Below are positions 17,556 through 25,387 of a stretch of DNA of 64,000 nucleotides, one piece after another; within the stretch, counting starts at the first letter, position 1; each line of letters begins with the position of its first letter. The position numbers and the translations under genes are program-made. Below the pieces are notes generated by a model that saw nothing but the letters and a program-made list of their open reading frames with translations, was not told the origin of the DNA and searched no databases. This DNA comes from Lachnospiraceae bacterium. GTDB taxonomy: Bacteria > Bacillota > Clostridia > Lachnospirales > Lachnospiraceae. Location: NCBI GenBank assembly GCA_022791755.1, contig JAAVZR010000002.1:23267-87266 (forward strand), given 5' to 3'.

Positions 17556-17897
17556 ATGAATCGTTTTCAATCCCATTCCTCATCGCGAGAGTTCCGCGGC
17601 GCCTTTTTGTCCGTCGCTGCCTTTCTCTGTATCATGATTCTGTTTCTGGGCATATTGGGGCAGACCTCGGACGCTGCCGCCGCCGAACAGAAGACCAGCC
17701 TGGAACGCGCCCTCAGAAACGGCTGTCTCCATTGCTATGCATCGGAAGGCTTCTATCCGGAGAGCCTCTCCTATCTGATCGACCATTATGGTATCACCTA
17801 TGATGAGGACCGTTTTATTATCCATTATGAGCCCATCGGCTCCAACCTGCCTCCCACTATCATGGTCATTGAACGCAAAGGAGGGATTCTTCCGTGA
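17556..17897 (+). CDS. Small pseudopilin-like membrane protein
   Basis: A 113-residue protein with a polar start, one hydrophobic helix (about residues 16-33, beginning at FRGAFLSVAAF) and a small extracytoplasmic domain with two cysteines (CLHCYASEG). Layout resembles a pilin or minor pseudopilin with a G/A cleavage-like junction, but the canonical GFTLIE motif is missing. ATG 17556 is preferred: AGGAAG lies eight bases upstream; GTG 17547 would overlap that site. Function not recognised; role inferred from position between pilC and three similar genes. Confidence 0.7.
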   Translation: MNRFQSHSSSREFRGAFLSVAAFLCIMILFLGILGQTSDAAAAEQKTSLERALRNGCLHCYASEGFYPESLSYLIDHYGITYDEDRFIIHYEPIGSNLPPTIMVIERKGGILP

Positions 17898-18394
17898 AGC
17901 AGCGTGCAAAGGAACGTCATTCCATTGATTTTCTCTTCGTTCTGTCTCTCTTTGGTTTCTTCACCATCACAGCTTTGGCTGTCGTCCTGATCGGGCTTCA
18001 GGTTTACCGCTCCACAGTGACCCAGATGCAGGATAATTACACCGCAGCCACAGCCCTCTCCTACATAGCGGAAAAGGTCCGCAGCTGTGATGAATCCGGC
18101 TCCCTCCAGATAGCCGAGCTGGAGGGACAGCCGGCCCTGGCCATCCGTCAGACCGTGGCGGAGATTCCCTGCGTCACCTATATTTATGAACAGGACGGCC
18201 GGCTCATGGAGCTGTTTGTCACGGAGGAAACTCCTGCGTCTCTGCACATGGGAGAGGCTCTCACGGAGGTGGAGAATTTCACCGTTTCTTCCCTGGAAGA
18301 CGGCCTTTTCATGGTCTCGCTGACAGACGGCGCCCGTATGCTGCAGCTGGTTTTAAAGCCCCATTCCACACCTTTACGGCAGGGAGGATACTGA
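17894..18394 (+). CDS. DUF4860-like pseudopilin-type protein
   Basis: A 166-residue protein with an N-terminal hydrophobic helix (about residues 12-36) and a beta-rich extracytoplasmic domain, resembling proteins annotated DUF4860 next to pilT in Lachnospiraceae. Start is GTG at 17894, nine bases after AAGGAGG and overlapping the previous stop by four bases. No catalytic motif. Likely a minor pseudopilin; this is inference from topology and context. Confidence 0.72.
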   Translation: MKQRAKERHSIDFLFVLSLFGFFTITALAVVLIGLQVYRSTVTQMQDNYTAATALSYIAEKVRSCDESGSLQIAELEGQPALAIRQTVAEIPCVTYIYEQDGRLMELFVTEETPASLHMGEALTEVENFTVSSLEDGLFMVSLTDGARMLQLVLKPHSTPLRQGGY

Positions 18395-18398
18395 TATC

Positions 18399-18869
18399 AT
18401 GAAACTGCATTCCGCATCCAAATCAAGCCTTTTTCTGCTGGAGCTGCTCTTCTCCATCCTGTTTTTCATCCTGACGGCAGCTCTGTGCATTCAGGTCTTC
18501 GTAAAAGCCAGACTGCTCAGTCAGGATGCCGAAAACCTGACCTTCTCCCACAATCTGTGCGAGAATATCTCCACACTGATCCGGGGAAGCGACGGCTCCC
18601 TTCAGGATGCCTCCGATGCCCTGTGCCGGTTCTACCCGGAAGCCGTCTGTGAAGACTCCTTTGTCTTTCTCTATTATGACCGGGGCTGGGAGCCTGCCGA
18701 CAGAGAAGACGCGGTTTACATCGTAACCGTATCCCTCTCCCGGGAAGAACAGTTCCTCCTGGCACAGATCGGGATCTCCGACGCTCAGGGGCAGGAGATC
18801 TACACCCTCCCCGCCAGTTTTCACATTCCACGGCAGCTGGCAAATGAGTCCTATGAGGAGGCCATATGA
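18399..18869 (+). CDS. Prepilin-like protein with Glu5-type N-terminus
   Basis: A 156-residue protein whose N-terminus, KSSLFLLELLFSILFF, resembles a type IV prepilin: if cleaved after the second Ser, Glu falls at position 5 of the mature protein, as in true pilins, followed by about 20 hydrophobic residues. The remainder is a soluble domain with four cysteines. This is the best pilin candidate in the locus. It lies four bases after the previous gene and overlaps the next by four. Confidence 0.7.
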   Translation: MKLHSASKSSLFLLELLFSILFFILTAALCIQVFVKARLLSQDAENLTFSHNLCENISTLIRGSDGSLQDASDALCRFYPEAVCEDSFVFLYYDRGWEPADREDAVYIVTVSLSREEQFLLAQIGISDAQGQEIYTLPASFHIPRQLANESYEEAI

Positions 18870-19396
18870 AAAAGCAGAAATTTTCTTTTTTTAATATCGG
18901 GACGTCCTCCCTGGTACTGATCTTTCTGGTCCTGTGTCTGGTCACATTCTCTGTCCTGTCTTTAGTCACTGCCAGGGCTGATTACAGCATGAGCAGCCGT
19001 ACAGCCGACAGACTGAAACAGTATTACCAGACATCTTCCCGGGCCGAGCAGATTCTGGCTGTCATCGACGATTCTCTGGCAGCTCTCTACGACCGGTCCT
19101 CCGGCGAGAGCGCCTATCTGGCTGCTGTCGCGGACACGGACTGGAATGAGGTCGTCTCTTCTGCCGGCGATGCTCTCTCCGACGGCGTCACTATCTTCCT
19201 GAAGGAAGGGGAGACGCCTTTGCTGGAATATGAATTACCCATGACCTCCAAACAGTCCCTGCATGTGGCTGTGGTACCGCTGTATCCCACCGCATCCGGC
19301 CAGGGCTTCTATCATATCCGGTCCTGGAAGCTTACAGAGACTTCCGCCTGGGAACCTGACAGCACGCTGCCGGTCTACCAGGCTCCAAAACAGTGA
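18866..19396 (+). CDS. Pseudopilin-like membrane protein
   Basis: A 176-residue protein with one hydrophobic helix (about residues 14-35, SSLVLIFLVLCLVTFSVLSL) followed by TARADYSMSSRTADRLKQYYQTSSRAEQILA-type helix and a beta-rich domain. Resembles minor pseudopilins in layout; no Glu5 is seen. Start overlaps the previous stop by four bases. Function not recognised beyond the pilus-like setting. Confidence 0.7.
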   Translation: MKKQKFSFFNIGTSSLVLIFLVLCLVTFSVLSLVTARADYSMSSRTADRLKQYYQTSSRAEQILAVIDDSLAALYDRSSGESAYLAAVADTDWNEVVSSAGDALSDGVTIFLKEGETPLLEYELPMTSKQSLHVAVVPLYPTASGQGFYHIRSWKLTETSAWEPDSTLPVYQAPKQ

Positions 19397-19398
19397 AC

Positions 19399-19437
19399 AT
19401 GAAGAAAAAGAAAGGAGCTTTTTTTGCCGTATTATGA
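19399..19437 (+). CDS. Twelve-codon ORF coupled to pilT
   Basis: ATG to TGA encodes MKKKKGAFFAVL. Its TGA overlaps the pilT ATG as ATGA. The pilT start has no well-spaced ribosome site of its own: AAAGGAG lies 16 bases upstream, inside this ORF. Translation of the small ORF could therefore deliver ribosomes to pilT. No clear ribosome site precedes the ORF itself, so it may be chance. Confidence 0.35.
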   Translation: MKKKKGAFFAVL

Positions 19438-20495
19438 ATATATATGATTTTCTTTCACAGGCCACCAAAGAGGAGGCTTCCGACCTTTTTATCGTCGCAG
19501 GGCTTCCTTTGTCCTATAAGGTCAACAATACTCTCCATACCTTCGGGGAAGACCGGTGCACTCCCGATGCCACCGACGAGCTGATCGCTCAGATCTACGA
19601 GCTGGCAGGCAAACGTTCCATGGAAGTCCTGAAAGCCAGAGGAGACGATGACTTTTCCTTTGCCATTCCCGGGCTCTCCCGTTTTCGTGTCAGCACCTAC
19701 CGGCAGCGAGGCTCTCTGGCCGCCGTCATCCGCGTCATCGTATTTCAGCTGCCAGACCCGGATGAACTGCACATCCCCCCCTCTATTATGCGTCTGGGAC
19801 AGTACACCAAGGGGCTGGTGCTGGTCACCGGTCCGGCCGGCAGCGGTAAATCCACCACCCTGGCCTGTATCATCGATCAGATCAACGAGACCCACGAAGG
19901 CCACATTATCACGCTGGAGGATCCTCTGGAATTTCTCCACCGCCACAAGAAATCCATCGTCAGCCAGCGGGAAGTCAGCTCCGACACCGCCAGCTATGTG
20001 GCGGCGCTGCGCGCTGCCCTCAGACAGGCTCCGGATGTGATCCTTCTGGGCGAAATGCGCGACTATGAGACCATCAATATCGCCATGACAGCGGCGGAGA
20101 CCGGCCACCTGGTGATCTCCACCCTGCACACCATCGGCGCATCCAGCACCATCGAGCGTATCATCGACGTATTTCCGCCGGCTCAGCAGCATCAGATCAC
20201 CATACAGCTGGCTTCCGTTTTGCAGGCCGTCGCTTCCCAGCAGCTGATCCCCACCTCCGACGGCACCAGAATCCCCGCCTTTGAGCTGATGACCATGACA
20301 CCGGCGATCCGCAATATGATCCGGGAAAACAAGGTTCATCAGATCGACGGCCATATCTATTCCAGTGCCACCGATACCATGTTTTCCATGGATACCAGCC
20401 TGATGAAGCTGTGTAAAGAAGGGACCATCAGCCGCAAGGACGCCCTGCATTACGCTTCCAACCCGGATATGCTCGCCAAAAAGCTGCCTCTGTAA
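19434..20495 (+). CDS. pilT: Type IV pilus retraction-type ATPase PilT
   Basis: A 353-residue hexameric ATPase of the PilT family. Walker A GPAGSGKST at residues 133-141, the Asp box ITLEDPLEF at about 159-167, Walker B DVILLGEMRD at 201-210, His box HLVISTLHT at 225-233, and the PilT signature AIRNMIRE near 288. PilT powers pilus retraction. No extension ATPase (PilB) or prepilin peptidase is in the window. Ends two bases before rlmB on the other strand. Confidence 0.92.
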   Translation: MNIYDFLSQATKEEASDLFIVAGLPLSYKVNNTLHTFGEDRCTPDATDELIAQIYELAGKRSMEVLKARGDDDFSFAIPGLSRFRVSTYRQRGSLAAVIRVIVFQLPDPDELHIPPSIMRLGQYTKGLVLVTGPAGSGKSTTLACIIDQINETHEGHIITLEDPLEFLHRHKKSIVSQREVSSDTASYVAALRAALRQAPDVILLGEMRDYETINIAMTAAETGHLVISTLHTIGASSTIERIIDVFPPAQQHQITIQLASVLQAVASQQLIPTSDGTRIPAFELMTMTPAIRNMIRENKVHQIDGHIYSSATDTMFSMDTSLMKLCKEGTISRKDALHYASNPDMLAKKLPL

Positions 20496-20497
20496 GA

Positions 20498-21244
20498 TCA
20501 GCCGGCGCCCATTCTCTGCCGCACAGCCTCAAAGGCCAGCACACCGGCCGCCACCGACGCGTTGAGGGAATCAATGTCTCCCTTCATCGGAATGGAAACT
20601 GTCATATCGCACGTTTCCCGGACCAGGCGGCCCACTCCCTCCCCCTCATTGCCGATGACCAGGCCCAGAGGCCCTTTCAGGTTACACCGGTACATCACCT
20701 CTCCATCCATATCCGCGCAGGCAAACCACAATCCCTGTTTTTTCAGATCTTCGATTGTGACAGAAAGATTTGTCACTCTGGCCACCGGCGTGTAATTCAG
20801 CGCTCCCGCTGAGGTTCTGGCCACCACGGCAGTCAGTCCTACTGCCCGGCGCCTGGGGATGATCACACCGTGAGCTCCGGCCAGATTCGCGGTGCGGATG
20901 ATCGCTCCCAGATTATGAGGATCCTCGATTCCGTCCAGCAGAAACAGAAACGGGTCCTCTCCCTTTGCTCTGGCTGCCTCCAGCATATCCTCCACCTGAG
21001 CATACTCATAGGCCGCTGCCTGAGCGATGACGCCCTGATGCTTCTTCGTCTCCGACATCTGGTCCAGCCTCTCCTTCTTCACAAAGGAAAGAATAGTATC
21101 TCTCTTTCGTGCCTCCCGCACAATCGTCTGGATCGGGCCATCCTTACAGCCGTCCTGGATATACAGGCGGTCGATGGTCCTGCCGGAACGCAGCGCCTCC
21201 AGCACTGCGTTGCGCCCTTCTATTGTAAACTCTTCATATTTCAT
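20498..21244 (-). CDS. rlmB: 23S rRNA 2'-O-methyltransferase, TrmH/RlmB family
   Basis: A 248-residue SpoU-type methyltransferase. N-terminal substrate-binding domain (IEGRNAVLEALRSGRTIDRLYI), then the trefoil-knot motifs: DGIEDPHNLGAIIRTANLAGA, VIGNEGEGVGRLV and VSIPMKGDIDSLNASVAAGVLAFE. RlmB methylates the ribose of G2251 in 23S rRNA (E. coli numbering). Overlaps mrnC by four bases. Confidence 0.93.
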   Translation of the reverse strand: MKYEEFTIEGRNAVLEALRSGRTIDRLYIQDGCKDGPIQTIVREARKRDTILSFVKKERLDQMSETKKHQGVIAQAAAYEYAQVEDMLEAARAKGEDPFLFLLDGIEDPHNLGAIIRTANLAGAHGVIIPRRRAVGLTAVVARTSAGALNYTPVARVTNLSVTIEDLKKQGLWFACADMDGEVMYRCNLKGPLGLVIGNEGEGVGRLVRETCDMTVSIPMKGDIDSLNASVAAGVLAFEAVRQRMGAG

Positions 21245-21744
21245 TTTTTCTCTCCTGTCTCTCCCTTTTGCTCCAGACCCAGATGGATCAGCTCCAGTAC
21301 ACGCCTCATATCGCCGGCCAGATAGAGATAGCCGATCAGAGCCTCAAACCCGGTGGCAGTCCGGTAATCGGAGACCGTCGCATTCTTCGCCCTGGTCGCA
21401 GAATGGGCGTTGCGGCCTCTCCGATAGACCGCTTCCTCCTCCTCTGATAAAAAAGGCAGCAGCCCATGCATCATTCCGGCCTGCGCTCCCGCCTTTGCCA
21501 GAGCGCTGCTCTCCTTATTGAGCTGGTTGGGCGACGCGTTTTTCTTCGTCACCACCATGGTGCGGATCACCAGCTCATATACCGCATCCCCCAGAAATGC
21601 CAGCGTCAGCGGAGAGTACGCCCGCAAATCAAAGTCAGGAATGGCAAAAAGCCGTCTGGCGCAGGTCTCCAGGCTTTCTTCCGGCTGGTTTTCTCTATGC
21701 GGGCTTTCTTTCTCTGCCTTTTCTCTCTCTATGCTCTCTTCCAC
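21241..21744 (-). CDS. mrnC: Mini-ribonuclease III
   Basis: A 167-residue RNase III catalytic domain without the dsRNA-binding domain; in Bacillus it matures 23S rRNA. Motifs: SPLTLAFLGDAVYELVIRT, RGRNAHS and ATGFEALIGYLYLAGD. The start is GTG at 21744, six bases after AGAGGG and 16 bases inside cysS; the first ~35 residues are charged and probably disordered. Neighbours cysS and rlmB are the usual partners. Confidence 0.92.
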   Translation of the reverse strand: MEESIEREKAEKESPHRENQPEESLETCARRLFAIPDFDLRAYSPLTLAFLGDAVYELVIRTMVVTKKNASPNQLNKESSALAKAGAQAGMMHGLLPFLSEEEEAVYRRGRNAHSATRAKNATVSDYRTATGFEALIGYLYLAGDMRRVLELIHLGLEQKGETGEKK

Positions 21745-23150
21745 TTGACTCCCTCTCTCGTATCCTCCAGAAGAATTCCTTTTGCCGCCAGCTCCCCGCG
21801 GATCTGATCCGCCAGCGCGAAGTTTCTCTCCTTCCTGGCCTGCTGCCGTTTTGCGATCATCTCCTCCACATCGCTGTCTAAAAGTTCTTCCTCCTTCTCC
21901 GTAATCAGTCCCAGGATATCGCACAGCTGCGTAAGCTTTTCTCTGAGTCTCTCCACATAGGAGGCCGTGGAAGAGGGGCCAGCCGTGGTATTGGCCAGCT
22001 TCACCAGCTCAAACACAGCGGCAATGGCGTCCGCCGTATTGAAATCATCGTCCATGGCCGCCTCATATTTGACCGCCAGAGCCTGCGCCTGCTCCCAGTC
22101 CTCTTTCTCCTTCGATGTGAGCTCACCCGGGGCGCATCCGCCCGCACCGGTATTGCCCGACAGCTCTCTCAGACGGCCGGCGCAGGTCACGATGCGCTCC
22201 AGGCCGTTTTTTGCCGCCTCCATCAGGCCGTCGCTGAAATTCAGAGGGCTCCTGTAGTGGGCGCTGAGCATGAAAAAGCGCAGTACCTGCAAGTCATACC
22301 TCTCGGAAATATCCCGCACCGTAAAGAAGTTCCCGGCAGATTTGGACATTTTTTTATTGTCTATATTTAAGAAGGCATTGTGCATCCAGTACCGGGCAAA
22401 GGGCTTTTCATTGGCCGCCTCGCTCTGGGCAATCTCGTTTTCATGGTGAGGAAAGACCAGATCCTCCCCTCCCGCATGGATATCAATCTCGTCGCCCAGA
22501 TATTTCTTCGCCATGACGGAGCACTCGATATGCCAGCCGGGACGGCCCTGGCACCAGGGAGACTCCCAATAAGGCTCCCCCTCCTTTTTGGGCTTCCAGA
22601 GTACAAAATCGTACTCATTCCTCTTCTCGTCTCCCGTGACCCGGATCAAGCGGTGCCCCGCCTGCAGATCCTCCTGGTTTTTGTGAGACAGCTTGCCATA
22701 CTCCGGGAAGCTGCCTGTGCTGAAATACACCGTGCCGTCAGACACCGCATAGGCATGCCCCTTTTCTATCAGCGTGCCGATCATGTCCAGCATCCCGCAG
22801 ATCTCCTGCGTTGCCAGGGGATGGGTCGTGGCCGGGCGCACATTCATGGCTTCCATATCCTTTTTGCACTCGGCGATATAACGCCCGGAAATCACAGAAG
22901 CCTCCACGCCCTCCTCGATGGCCTTTTTGATAATCTTATCATCCACATCGGTAAAATTGGACACATAATTCACCTCAAAGCCCCTGTACTCAAAATACCG
23001 GCGCACCGTATCAAAAACGATCATGGGACGGGCATTGCCGATATGAATCAAATTATACACCGTGGGGCCGCAGACATACATCTTTACCTTTCCCGGCGTA
23101 AGCGGCACGAACTCTTCTTTTCTTCTGGTCAGTGTGTTATAGATCTTCAT
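21729..23150 (-). CDS. cysS: Cysteinyl-tRNA synthetase
   Basis: A 473-residue class I synthetase charging tRNA-Cys. HIGH motif as HIGN (IHIGNARP, about residues 36-43), KMSKS as KKMSKSAGN, zinc-binding CxW region and a DALR-like helical tail. Length normal. Co-transcribed after cysE from the T-box-controlled promoter at 24145-24173, so cysteine starvation should raise both. Confidence 0.97.
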   Translation of the reverse strand: MKIYNTLTRRKEEFVPLTPGKVKMYVCGPTVYNLIHIGNARPMIVFDTVRRYFEYRGFEVNYVSNFTDVDDKIIKKAIEEGVEASVISGRYIAECKKDMEAMNVRPATTHPLATQEICGMLDMIGTLIEKGHAYAVSDGTVYFSTGSFPEYGKLSHKNQEDLQAGHRLIRVTGDEKRNEYDFVLWKPKKEGEPYWESPWCQGRPGWHIECSVMAKKYLGDEIDIHAGGEDLVFPHHENEIAQSEAANEKPFARYWMHNAFLNIDNKKMSKSAGNFFTVRDISERYDLQVLRFFMLSAHYRSPLNFSDGLMEAAKNGLERIVTCAGRLRELSGNTGAGGCAPGELTSKEKEDWEQAQALAVKYEAAMDDDFNTADAIAAVFELVKLANTTAGPSSTASYVERLREKLTQLCDILGLITEKEEELLDSDVEEMIAKRQQARKERNFALADQIRGELAAKGILLEDTREGVKWKRA

Positions 23151-23181
23151 CCTGGTTTCCTTTCTCGTTTCTCCGTATTTT

Positions 23182-23847
23182 TTACTGTTCTTCGCCGGAA
23201 AGCCTCGCTTTCCTTAGCTCCTCCAAACCGGCGCGCAGACCGGCGCATTCCTTCTTTAACTGCTCCAACTCCTGTTTCACCGGATCCGGCAGACTCACCT
23301 GATCCAGATCCTGCTGCGGCAGACGGACATTATCCCGCTTTACCACGCGGCCCGGCACTCCCACCACCGTGGAATTCGGCGGCACCTCGGTCAGCACCAC
23401 GGAACCAGCTCCGATCTTTGAATTATCTCCGATGGTAAAAGACCCCAGCACCTTGGCTCCGGCGCTGACCATCACATTGTTGCCAAGGGTGGGATGACGC
23501 TTTCCCTTCTCCTTACCGTTACCTCCCAAGGTCACTCCCTGATACAGCGTCACATTGTCCCCGATGACCGTGGTCTCTCCGATCACTACTCCGTGACCGT
23601 GGTCGATGAAAAGCCCCTGTCCGATCCTTGCGCCGGGATGGATCTCGATCCCCGTCCTCCTGGCCGCCCGCTGGGACAGCCATCTGGCCCAGAAATAGTG
23701 CTTTTTCTCGTACCATCTGTGAGCTGTCCGATAGGCTAAGATCGCCCAGAAGCTGGAATATAAGAGCACCTCAGCCGAAGATTTGATCGCCGGATCGCGC
23801 TCCTTGATGACGCTTGCCTCCTTACGGATATAAGATATGATTCCCAT
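23182..23847 (-). CDS. cysE: Serine O-acetyltransferase
   Basis: A 221-residue acetyltransferase making O-acetylserine for cysteine synthesis. Left-handed beta-helix hexapeptide repeats with the signature IDHGHGVVIGETTVIGDNV at about residues 87-105, and GNNVMVSAGAKVLGSFTIGDNSKIGAGSVV. It ends in a coiled-coil tail (about residues 178-221). First gene behind the cysteine T-box, next to cysS. Confidence 0.95.
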   Translation of the reverse strand: MGIISYIRKEASVIKERDPAIKSSAEVLLYSSFWAILAYRTAHRWYEKKHYFWARWLSQRAARRTGIEIHPGARIGQGLFIDHGHGVVIGETTVIGDNVTLYQGVTLGGNGKEKGKRHPTLGNNVMVSAGAKVLGSFTIGDNSKIGAGSVVLTEVPPNSTVVGVPGRVVKRDNVRLPQQDLDQVSLPDPVKQELEQLKKECAGLRAGLEELRKARLSGEEQ

Positions 23848-23869
23848 TTATCCATCCTTTCCACAGAAA

Positions 23870-24138
23870 AAGAAAAAGCCCCGTCTCCTGTATAAAGAGA
23901 CGAAGCTGCCTGCTCCGCGGTTCCACTCTGATTAGGGCCTTCCGGCCCTCCCTCCTGATCCGTAACGTGGATCATGCGTGCCCTGCTGACAGCCCGACTC
24001 CTCCGGACTTCTTCACAGGGCCGGCTCCCGGATGCACTTCTCCCGAGTCCCGGCAAGGAACGCTTCCAGCTCATAACGCTCCCTCTCTGCTGCCCATTCA
24101 CAGGATACTCTTCCTTTCCCTGCCTTTTACTTTTCTTA
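23870..24138 (-). ncRNA. T-box leader (cysteine) with terminator
   Basis: The minus strand carries the T-box core AGAGTGGAACCGCGG (23929-23915), the 14-base sequence that pairs with the tRNA acceptor end. It is followed by a terminator whose stem (AGCTTCGTCTC with GAGACGGGGCT, 23907-23876) leads into TTTTTCTTTTT. Stem I elements AGAGAGGGAG and a specifier TGC (24036-24034) in GAAGTGCATC fit tRNA-Cys. Uncharged tRNA-Cys should stabilise the antiterminator and turn on cysE-cysS. Confidence 0.92.
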
Positions 24139-24144
24139 TACTTT

Positions 24145-24173
24145 AGTCTATGCAAAAAAGATTCATTTGTCAA
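24145..24173 (-). promoter_or_regulatory. Sigma-A promoter of the cysE-cysS T-box transcript
   Basis: TTGACA (24173-24168), 17-base spacer, TAGACT (24150-24145) on the minus strand, about seven bases before the start of the T-box leader. The -35 box overlaps the ispF stop codon. Confidence 0.8.
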
Positions 24174-24646
24174 GACATTTTTTGAAGCAGGACCACCGCC
24201 TGAGCCGATATGCCCTCCCCGCTTCCGGTAAAGCCCAGCCCCTCCTCCGTGGTCGCCTTGACGTTTACCTGATCCGCGGCAAGCTCCAGCACCCGGGCCA
24301 TATTGCGGCGCATCTGCTCCCGATAGGGCCCCAGCTTCGGCCTCTGGGCTATGACGGTGGCGTCAATATTTTCTATCCGGTAGCCCTCTTTTTTCAGAAG
24401 CCCGCCCACCTGCGCCAGAAGCATGCCGCTGTCTGCTCCCGACAGGGCCGGATCACTGTCCGGAAAATGCATCCCGATATCTCCCAGAGCCGCCGCCCCC
24501 AGCAGAGCGTCCATGACCGCATGGAGCAGTACATCGGCATCGGAATGCCCCAGAAGTCCCTTCTCATAGGGAATCTCCACGCCGCCCAGGATCAGCTTTC
24601 TTCCCTCCACCAGCCGGTGGACATCGTATCCCATTCCAATCCTCAT
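24170..24646 (-). CDS. ispF: 2-C-methyl-D-erythritol 2,4-cyclodiphosphate synthase
   Basis: A 158-residue enzyme of the MEP isoprenoid pathway. GMGYDVHRL at the N-terminus gives the metal-binding Asp and His; [34 protein letters not shown] is the family signature. ATG 24646 is chosen for GGAGG five bases upstream and because it yields the normal length. The product feeds isoprenoid synthesis together with ispA. Confidence 0.96.
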   Translation of the reverse strand: MRIGMGYDVHRLVEGRKLILGGVEIPYEKGLLGHSDADVLLHAVMDALLGAAALGDIGMHFPDSDPALSGADSGMLLAQVGGLLKKEGYRIENIDATVIAQRPKLGPYREQMRRNMARVLELAADQVNVKATTEEGLGFTGSGEGISAQAVVLLQKMS

Positions 24647-24703
24647 CTCTACCTCCCTGCCGGTCCGCGCGAATCGACCCGAACCGGCTTCTGCCATACG
24701 TCA

Positions 24704-24745
24704 GAGAGGGCTTTCGACCGCACACCTTCGGTCCAAAGCCCTCTC
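24704..24745. repeat. Long inverted repeat between rpsT and ispF
   Basis: GAGAGGGCTTT (24704-24714) and AAAGCCCTCTC (24735-24745) are perfectly complementary, with a second short stem GACC/GGTC inside. No T run follows on either strand. It may be a processing or weak termination signal after rpsT. Confidence 0.7.
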
Positions 24746-24801
24746 CTAAATACCGGGCGCAGCTAACCCGGGGTTTTCATTTCTTTACTATATAGTCTCT
24801 A

Positions 24802-25065
24802 TTATTCCACTCCGTTTACGGCCTTGGTCAAACGAGAGATCTTTCTGGATGCCGTATTCTTATGATAGACGCCCTTGCTGGCCGCCTTATCGATGGTGGA
24901 AATCGCGTTCTGCAGAGCAACGCCTGCCGCTTCCTTATTTCCCTCAGCCACAGCAGCGTCTACCTTCTTCACCGCGGTCTTCACGCCGGACTTGATAGAC
25001 TTATTGCGGGCAGCCTTGGTCTCGTTTACCAGAATTCTCTTCTTAGCAGATTTAATGTTTGCCAA
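24802..25065 (-). CDS. rpsT: 30S ribosomal protein S20
   Basis: An 87-residue basic helical protein of the small ribosomal subunit that binds 16S rRNA. Sequence ANIKSAKKRILVNETKAARNKSIKS at the start is characteristic. The start codon is TTG at 25065, with GGAGG eight bases upstream; the same TTG start is used by E. coli rpsT, where the poor start supports autoregulation. Expressed from the strong promoter at 25157-25185 with a leader of about 85 bases. Confidence 0.97.
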   Translation of the reverse strand: MANIKSAKKRILVNETKAARNKSIKSGVKTAVKKVDAAVAEGNKEAAGVALQNAISTIDKAASKGVYHKNTASRKISRLTKAVNGVE

Positions 25066-25156
25066 TCTGTACACCTCCAAATTGTATGATTTTCTTTCTC
25101 CAATTTGTTTGCATTAAAGCCGGACACGGACGTATCTAATGTAAACATACCCGTAT

Positions 25157-25185
25157 ATTTTAACGAATCCGACAGAGATTGTCAA
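25157..25185 (-). promoter_or_regulatory. Sigma-A promoter of rpsT
   Basis: TTGACA (25185-25180), 17-base spacer, TAAAAT (25162-25157) on the minus strand. Confidence 0.82.
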
Positions 25186-25312
25186 TAGGTAAAATCACAA
25201 AATTCGCCGAAAAATACAGGCGCAGGCTGCTGTTCGCAGCTATTTGAAAAGGAAGAAGAAATGACGCCTGGGTCTTTGTCCACTGAGGATATCCTTGTAA
25301 GTAGTAACGCAT

Positions 25313-25341
25313 ACATATTTTGAGTCAAACCGTCCATACTG
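25313..25341 (+). promoter_or_regulatory. Candidate forespore (sigma-F/G) promoter of gpr
   Basis: CATACTG (25335-25341) is one base off the sigma-G -10 CATWHTA, and ACATA (25313-25317) lies 17 bases upstream near the -35 consensus GHATR. It sits 47 bases before the gpr ATG, and gpr is a forespore gene in other species. Consensus matching only. Confidence 0.45.
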
Positions 25342-25387
25342 ACAAGAGACGCCGGACCGGCCGGCCTCATATAAAAAGGAGAAGCTT

